Shown: piece after piece, positions 34,560-34,812 of the stretch
How positions within the stretch are numbered: position 1 is the stretch's first letter
How the letters are laid out: each line of letters starts with the position of its first letter
Source of the DNA: Actinomycetes bacterium
GTDB lineage: Bacteria; Actinomycetota; Acidimicrobiia; Acidimicrobiales; CADCSY01
Length of the DNA: 34,812 bases
Assembly: GCA_025464025.1 (NCBI GenBank)
Contig: JAODBP010000281.1
Location: forward strand, 1 to 34,812
Reading direction: 5' to 3'
The notes under the pieces: model-generated
Seen by the model: the letters and a program-made list of their open reading frames with translations, nothing else
What the model was told of the DNA's origin: nothing
The model's database searches: none
Made by a program: the position numbers and the translations under genes

Positions 34560-34812
34560 ATGCGAACCGCCGTGACCGACCTCCTCGGCATCGAGCTGCC
34601 GATCCTCGCCTTCTCCCACTGCCGGGACGTGGTGGCCGCCGTCTCCAAGGCCGGCGGCCTCGGCGTGCTCGGCGCCGTGGCCCACACGCCCGAGCAGCTC
34701 GAGATCGACCTGGCCTGGATCGAGGACCAGCTCGGTGACCGCCCCTACGGCGTCGACCTCATCGTGCCGGCCAAGTACGCCGGTGACGAGGGCGGCGGCT
34801 ACAGCCTCGACG
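34560..34812 (+). CDS. Nitronate monooxygenase-like protein, N-terminal part (cut by window edge)
   Basis: The frame opens at ATG 34560 and stays open to the window edge, giving 84 complete codons. VTDLLGIELPILAFSHCRDV followed by VAAVSKAGGLGVLGAVAHTP is the usual opening of the FMN-binding nitronate monooxygenase/2-nitropropane dioxygenase TIM barrel. VSKAGGLGVLG is its best-known motif. YGVDLIVPAKYAG follows as the next strand. Family members oxidise nitronates or act as enoyl reductases. The phosphate-binding C-terminal half is outside the window, so the subgroup cannot be set. Confidence 0.8.
   Translation, partial: MRTAVTDLLGIELPILAFSHCRDVVAAVSKAGGLGVLGAVAHTPEQLEIDLAWIEDQLGDRPYGVDLIVPAKYAGDEGGGYSLD

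Overview
The window is very GC-rich DNA with densely packed genes, GTG/ATG starts and many 1-4 bp stop/start overlaps. Gene content points to an actinobacterium: a mycothiol-dependent maleylpyruvate-isomerase-family enzyme, a DUF3516 Ski2-like helicase, cytochrome bd genes and lipoprotein-type ABC binding proteins. The flavour resembles Acidimicrobiia (Iamia-like), but that placement is an inference. I see no tRNA, rRNA, CRISPR array, transposase or phage gene.

Layout. 1-1480: the start of a secreted protein (minus) and an amidohydrolase broken by a frameshift (plus). 1480-1907: a non-coding stretch between convergent genes, holding one copy of an interspersed hairpin repeat and three further hairpins. 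1908-10793: a nitrogen-scavenging island. A NitT/TauT-type ABC importer and a downstream alpha/beta hydrolase run leftward. A TetR regulator sits in the middle. Two DUF1989 'urea carboxylase-associated' proteins, a carboxyltransferase-only urea/guanidine carboxylase and a short allophanate hydrolase run rightward. A 21-bp palindrome (GTTTCGA-N7-TCGAAAC) occurs at both ends of tetR, in front of both operons, so one repressor probably controls uptake and breakdown together. The likely route is guanidine (or urea) to carboxylated product to allophanate to ammonia and CO2. The carboxylase has neither its biotin carboxylase domain nor its biotin carrier domain, and no gene here supplies them.

10815-16153: a VapBC-type toxin-antitoxin pair, a sigma-region-2-like small protein, a polar amino-acid ABC importer (minus) and a secreted CocE-type hydrolase (plus). 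16098-18512: cytochrome bd oxidase cydAB. 18487-20604: an unusual signalling protein, receiver / OmpR-type DNA-binding / PAS / EAL, whose receiver has Ala where the phosphorylated Asp should be. 20679-22287: a WxL-like secreted protein and its DUF916-type membrane partner. 22483-23310: a MEDS-STAS protein. 23311-23550: the second, more complete copy of the hairpin repeat.

23594-26361: a tandem helix-turn-helix protein translationally coupled to a Ski2-like helicase. 26366-28522: a cytoplasmic molybdopterin oxidoreductase. 28586-29032: an HNH-like protein. 29103-30046: the AzlCD branched-chain amino-acid exporter. 30144-32154: a putative 2OG-Fe(II) oxygenase, the mycothiol-dependent enzyme and a 53-residue Cys protein. 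32159-34501: a PaaI-type thioesterase and a secreted subtilisin-like protease. 34560-34812: the start of a nitronate monooxygenase-like gene cut by the window edge.

The best leads for something undescribed are the carboxyltransferase-only guanidine/urea system with its twin operators, the receiver-DNA-binding-PAS-EAL fusion, and the interspersed hairpin repeat.
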